Shown piece after piece: positions 6,321 through 8,949 of a stretch of DNA of 8,949 bases. The notes beneath the pieces are model-generated. The model did no database searches. It saw nothing but the letters and a program-made list of their open reading frames with translations, and was not told the DNA's origin. The DNA is from Candidatus Omnitrophota bacterium (GTDB lineage: Bacteria > Omnitrophota > Gorgyraeia > B26-G9). The number at the start of each line of letters is the position of its first letter. The first letter of the stretch is position 1. The translations under genes and the position numbers were made by a program. The stretch is from NCBI GenBank assembly GCA_028718845.1, contig JAQULA010000056.1, forward strand, positions 1-8,949, in the 5' to 3' direction.

Positions 6321-6402
6321 TAAATTTGCCATCCCGGCAAATTTGAGCTCCCATAAGGTCGCTCCGGTCTCTCGCTTCGAGACCTTATTTTAAAAGAAAA
6401 AG

Positions 6403-6478
6403 TGGTGAGCCGCGAAGGTCTCGAACCTTCCACAACCGCCTTAAAAGGGCGGTGCTCTACCTGATGAGCTAGCGGCCC
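6403..6478 (-). tRNA. tRNA-Lys (anticodon UUU)
   Basis: A 76-base gene including encoded CCA. The acceptor stem is GGGCCGC/GCGGCTC (one G-U) with discriminator A. The anticodon stem CCGCC/GGCGG holds loop CTTTTAA, giving anticodon TTT. The T arm is GAAGG-TTCGAGA-CCTTC. The first base lies only 2 bases after the frr stop codon (6481-6483), so it must be cut from the mRNA of the translation operon, presumably by RNase P at its 5' side. Confidence 0.97.
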
Positions 6479-6480
6479 AC

Positions 6481-7041
6481 TTAAACTTCCATTATTTCCA
6501 ATTCTTTATGCTTTAAAAGATCGTCAATCTGCTTTATATAACGGTCAGTCATTTTCTGGCATTCATCCTGACTCTTAAAGCTTTCATCTTCGGTCACTTT
6601 ATGATCTTTCTCTTCGACCTTGATATGTTCATTCGCGTCGCGCCGTATCGACCGGATCGCGATGCGCCCTTCCTCGGCCAATTTATGAACCACCTTGACC
6701 AATTCCGCACGGCGTTCCTTGGTCAGCGGCGGAATATTCAACCGTAATACTTTTCCGTCGTTGGTCGGGGTAATTCCCAATTCCGATTTTAAAATCGATT
6801 TTTCGATCGCCGCGATGCTTGACGGATCCCACGGTTGAATCACTATCAGCCGCGCTTCCGGGGTGGATATTCCGGCTAATTGTTTTAAAGGCGTCGGGGT
6901 ACCATAATAATCAACCCGTACACTCTCGACCAACGCGGCACTGGCCCGGCCCGTGCGTACAGTGCTGAATTCACGCAAAAGCACTTCCAGCGACCGCTTC
7001 ATTTTTTCTTCCGACTGGTGCAGAATATCATTAACGCTCAT
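6481..7041 (-). CDS. frr: ribosome recycling factor
   Basis: A 186-residue protein, the usual length for RRF. It splits post-termination 70S ribosomes together with EF-G. Recognisable segments are VRTGRA at 28-33, YYGTPTPLKQLA, IQPWDPSSIAAIEKSI, the hinge region LRLNIPPLTKERR, and the tRNA-mimicking helix segment IRSIRRDAN with its conserved arginines. The long helices of domain I make up both ends. AAGGAGG lies five bases before the ATG. It follows pyrH after 18 bases and is followed at once by tRNA-Lys. No anomalies. Confidence 0.98.
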   Translation of the reverse strand: MSVNDILHQSEEKMKRSLEVLLREFSTVRTGRASAALVESVRVDYYGTPTPLKQLAGISTPEARLIVIQPWDPSSIAAIEKSILKSELGITPTNDGKVLRLNIPPLTKERRAELVKVVHKLAEEGRIAIRSIRRDANEHIKVEEKDHKVTEDESFKSQDECQKMTDRYIKQIDDLLKHKELEIMEV

Positions 7042-7059
7042 GCCTTCCTCCTTGATCTT

Positions 7060-7779
7060 TCACCGCACAAGAGTGCCGATACGTTCCCCGAGCATGACTT
7101 TTTGAATATTATCCTTCTTAAACAAGTTAAACACTACAATCGGCAGTTTATTCTCCATACATAAAGTCACTGCCGTGCGATCCATGACCTTCAGATCTTT
7201 ATTAAGAACATCAATATACTTAAGCGTATCGAATTTTTTCGCTTTTTTATTCTTTACCGGATCATCCGAATAAACGCCGTCGACTTTTGTCGCCTTAAAC
7301 ACAACATCGGCATTGATTTCAATCGCGCGCAGTGCCGCTGCGGTATCGGTGGTAAAATAAGGGTTACCCGTCCCGGCGGCAAAAATTACGATTCGGCCTT
7401 TTTCCAGATGCCGTACCGCCCGGCGCCGGATATACGGTTCGGCCAATTTTTGCATCTCTATCGCGGACTGAACCCGCGTACGCACTCCTAATTTTTCCAG
7501 GGCATCCTGCAGAGCCAGGCTGTTGATCGCGGTTGCCAGCATTCCCATATAATCGGCGGTTACCCGGTCGATCGCCCTGCCGATCGATGAATTCGCCCGG
7601 AATATATTGCCCGCCCCAACGACAATGGCAATCTCCAGTCCCAGGGCTTTCGCCTCTTTAAGCTGACCGGCAATATTTAACAGCACACCCGCGTCAATCC
7701 CGTATCCTTTTTCCTGGAGCTGCAAGGCTTCTCCGCTAAGCTTAAGGACAACGCGCCGATATACCGGTTTCACACTCAA
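7060..7779 (-). CDS. pyrH: UMP kinase (uridylate kinase)
   Basis: A 239-residue member of the amino-acid-kinase fold, the normal size for bacterial PyrH, which makes UDP from UMP and ATP. Seen are KLSGEAL at 13-19 (ATP phosphate loop), VVGAGNIFR at 53-61, D76 in the UMP-binding region TADYMGMLAT, GTGNPYFTTDTAA at 136-147, and the YSDDP and MDRTAVTLC segments. The glycine loop reads GAGNIFRA where most family members have GGGNIFRG. These are two small changes near the UMP site, probably neutral or allosteric in effect (inference). The start is a TTG, 2 bases after the tsf stop. The ribosome binding site GAGGAG lies inside the last tsf codons, eight bases before the TTG, and fits it better than the in-frame GTG two codons later. 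Confidence 0.97.
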   Translation of the reverse strand: MSVKPVYRRVVLKLSGEALQLQEKGYGIDAGVLLNIAGQLKEAKALGLEIAIVVGAGNIFRANSSIGRAIDRVTADYMGMLATAINSLALQDALEKLGVRTRVQSAIEMQKLAEPYIRRRAVRHLEKGRIVIFAAGTGNPYFTTDTAAALRAIEINADVVFKATKVDGVYSDDPVKNKKAKKFDTLKYIDVLNKDLKVMDRTAVTLCMENKLPIVVFNLFKKDNIQKVMLGERIGTLVR

Positions 7780-7781
7780 GA

Positions 7782-8375
7782 TTATATCTCCTCACCCAAC
7801 TGGAACCGGACAAACCTGCGAATAACAATATTTTCGCCTATTTTAGCGATAACCGCGTTAAGATAATCCTTAATCGTGATTTTATCATCCTTAACATACG
7901 GCTGTTCCATCAGGCACACTTCCTGATAAAACTTATTTAATTTTCCGGCGAGCATTTTCTCCAGCACGTTCGCCGGTTTATCGCCCGCTTGAGCGGCAAA
8001 AATCTCTTTCTCTTTATTCACCAGAGTGGGAGGAACATCTTCCGGATTAAGGTAAAGCGGATTCGCCGCCGCAATCTGCATGGCAATATCCTTTACAAAC
8101 GCCTTAAACTGTTCGTTGCGGGCCACAAAATCCGTTTCGCAGTTTATTTCCACCAGCACGCCGATCTTCCCGCCCAAATGAATATAAGATTCGACACAGC
8201 CTTCTTTTGTGGACTTTCCGGCGCGCTTTGCCGCGACCGCCAAGCCTTTTTTGCGTAATTCCGCGACCGCCTTTTCCATATCGCCGTTGGTTTCGGTTAA
8301 TACTTTTTTGCAATCCATAAAACCGGCGTTGGTTTTTTCGCGCAATAGTTTTATCTGTTCATTGGTAACGCTCAT
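7782..8375 (-). CDS. tsf: elongation factor Ts (short form)
   Basis: A 197-residue EF-Ts, the guanine-nucleotide exchange factor of EF-Tu. The N-terminal UBA-like domain (about 1-50: IKLLREKTNAGFMDCKKVL) and the key TDFV motif (81-84, in CETDFVARNEQF) are intact. The length matches the short EF-Ts with one core subdomain, as in Thermus and Thermotoga, rather than the ~283-residue E. coli type with a duplicated core and coiled coil. The C-terminal segment (NIVIRRFVRFQLGE) is the usual end, so this is a complete protein, not a truncation. Its ATG overlaps the rpsB stop as ATGA (8372-8375), suggesting translational coupling. Confidence 0.98.
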   Translation of the reverse strand: MSVTNEQIKLLREKTNAGFMDCKKVLTETNGDMEKAVAELRKKGLAVAAKRAGKSTKEGCVESYIHLGGKIGVLVEINCETDFVARNEQFKAFVKDIAMQIAAANPLYLNPEDVPPTLVNKEKEIFAAQAGDKPANVLEKMLAGKLNKFYQEVCLMEQPYVKDDKITIKDYLNAVIAKIGENIVIRRFVRFQLGEEI

Positions 8376-8949
8376 TGATCTGCCTTTCGTTTTACCTTTA
8401 TCACTTTCTTCTTCGGTTCTTCTTCAACCGCTTTTTTCAGTTTCTGGGCGACTTTCTTGGTCACCACTTCTTCCTTAACCTCATCGTCGTCGATCAGAGC
8501 CTGTTGAGCTTTACGGGCTTCCTCGGCTTCCGCTTCATCTTTCATCGTTTTATCCATCTTATTCCGGCCTTCCAGCACCGCCTCGGCGATTGCCGAACAC
8601 ACCAGCCGGATGGATTTAATCGCATCGTCGTTGCCGGGAATAACGTAATCGATGACATCCGGGTCGGAATTCGTATCGACCAGGGCCACTACCGGGATAT
8701 GTAAACGCCGTGCTTCCTTTACGGCGGTTTCCTCTTTTTTAGCATCGATGATGAACAGCGCCCCGGGAAGTTTATTCATTTTCCGGATCCCGCTCAGGTT
8801 TTTAGCCAATTTAACCATTTCCTTGGTAAATACAGCCACTTCTTTTTTCTTTAATTTATCAAAGGTGCCGTCGTCGCGCATCCGTTCGATTTCGTCCAGA
8901 CGTTTAATGCTTTTACGGATCGTTTCAAAATTCGTCAATGTTCCGCCCA
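8372..8949 (-). CDS. rpsB: 30S ribosomal protein S2 (N-terminal part outside window)
   Basis: The frame is open to the right edge and reads ..LGGTLTNFETI.., the hallmark of S2 (RWLGGTLTNF) at roughly residues 95-105 of the family. The apparent start at 8938 is only an internal TTG. Further S2 signatures are ALFIIDAKKEETAVKEARRLHIPVVALVDTNSDP and VIDYVIPGNDDAIKSIRL. About 191 residues are visible. The C-terminus after ..AEAVLEGRN carries an extension of roughly 60 residues rich in Lys and Glu (EEEPKKKVIKVKRKADQ at the end), likely disordered and longer than in E. coli S2. It is the first gene seen of the rpsB-tsf-pyrH-frr-tRNA unit. Confidence 0.97.
   Translation of the reverse strand, partial: GGTLTNFETIRKSIKRLDEIERMRDDGTFDKLKKKEVAVFTKEMVKLAKNLSGIRKMNKLPGALFIIDAKKEETAVKEARRLHIPVVALVDTNSDPDVIDYVIPGNDDAIKSIRLVCSAIAEAVLEGRNKMDKTMKDEAEAEEARKAQQALIDDDEVKEEVVTKKVAQKLKKAVEEEPKKKVIKVKRKADQ

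Larger units (their letters stand above)
6247..6386 (-). ncRNA. structured tRNA-tail element B (between tRNA-Lys and tRNA-Glu)
   Basis: This has the same layout as element A. Behind tRNA-Lys an inverted copy of its T arm occurs (plus-strand TTCGAGACCTT at 6376-6386), and the element ends with the direct tRNA-Lys fragment. The two can pair over nine bases (AAGGTCTCG with CGAGACCTT). The core (6268-6320) carries GTCCC-GGGAT-GGGAC (6280-6294). Next to it is a second strong hairpin, AAATTTGCC-GGGAT-GGCAAATTT (6322-6344), with the same five-base loop. Near the inverted copy AAGGTC/GACCTT and GGTCTC/GAGACC give competing stems. There is no strong terminator inside, so this element is expected to be part of the tRNA-Lys/tRNA-Glu precursor. 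Function unknown; it could act in processing, protein binding, or be a mobile repeat. Confidence 0.65.

Noticed and set aside
5940..6402. CRISPR array
   Set aside because: Repeats are only two per type, of unlike spacing, and are tRNA pieces; there are no regular spacers or cas genes.
8936..8938. TTG at 8936-8938 as the rpsB start
   Set aside because: The frame continues to the window edge with the conserved S2 residues LGGT, so this is an internal codon.

Overview
The window looks like chromosome of a Gram-negative (diderm) bacterium of roughly 50% GC. Almost every gene is on the minus strand. The placement is an inference: an AsmA-type envelope protein and signal-peptide proteins point to a diderm, the EF-Ts is the short single-core form, and both tRNA genes encode their CCA end. 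The general feel is of an uncultured PVC-like lineage such as Omnitrophota, but no single feature proves this.

Right part (8949 down to 6158, minus strand): a classic translation block in the order rpsB (5' end outside the window) - tsf - pyrH - frr, followed only 2 bases after the frr stop by tRNA-Lys(UUU) and then tRNA-Glu(UUC). rpsB and tsf overlap as ATGA, and the pyrH ribosome binding site lies in the last codons of tsf, so the set is probably one transcription unit ending at hairpin terminators behind tRNA-Glu.

The tRNA tail (5944-6402) is the most unusual part. Behind each tRNA lies a ~140-base element that ends in a second copy of the last 21 bases of that same tRNA, starting in both cases exactly at T-loop base C56. 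The two elements share a ~54-base core although the tRNAs differ. The core contains a hairpin whose stem differs between the copies by paired (compensating) changes. Each element also starts with an inverted copy of part of its own tRNA 3' end. This looks like an RNA-structured repeat family with ends matched to its host tRNA, reminiscent in layout of the E. coli tyrT/rtT repeats.

Middle part (5821-4320, minus): a flavodoxin-fold oxidoreductase with a cysteine cluster and a small membrane protein with a TrkA-C domain and a Trk/Ktr-like pore motif. Each has its own recognisable sigma70-type promoter.

Left part: a plus-strand gene for a secreted protein of unknown function (2877-4214) ends at a strong terminator between convergent genes. 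It is divergent from a minus-strand pair, a patatin-like phospholipase and an AsmA-like envelope protein that runs off the left edge. That pair is driven by a near-consensus promoter.
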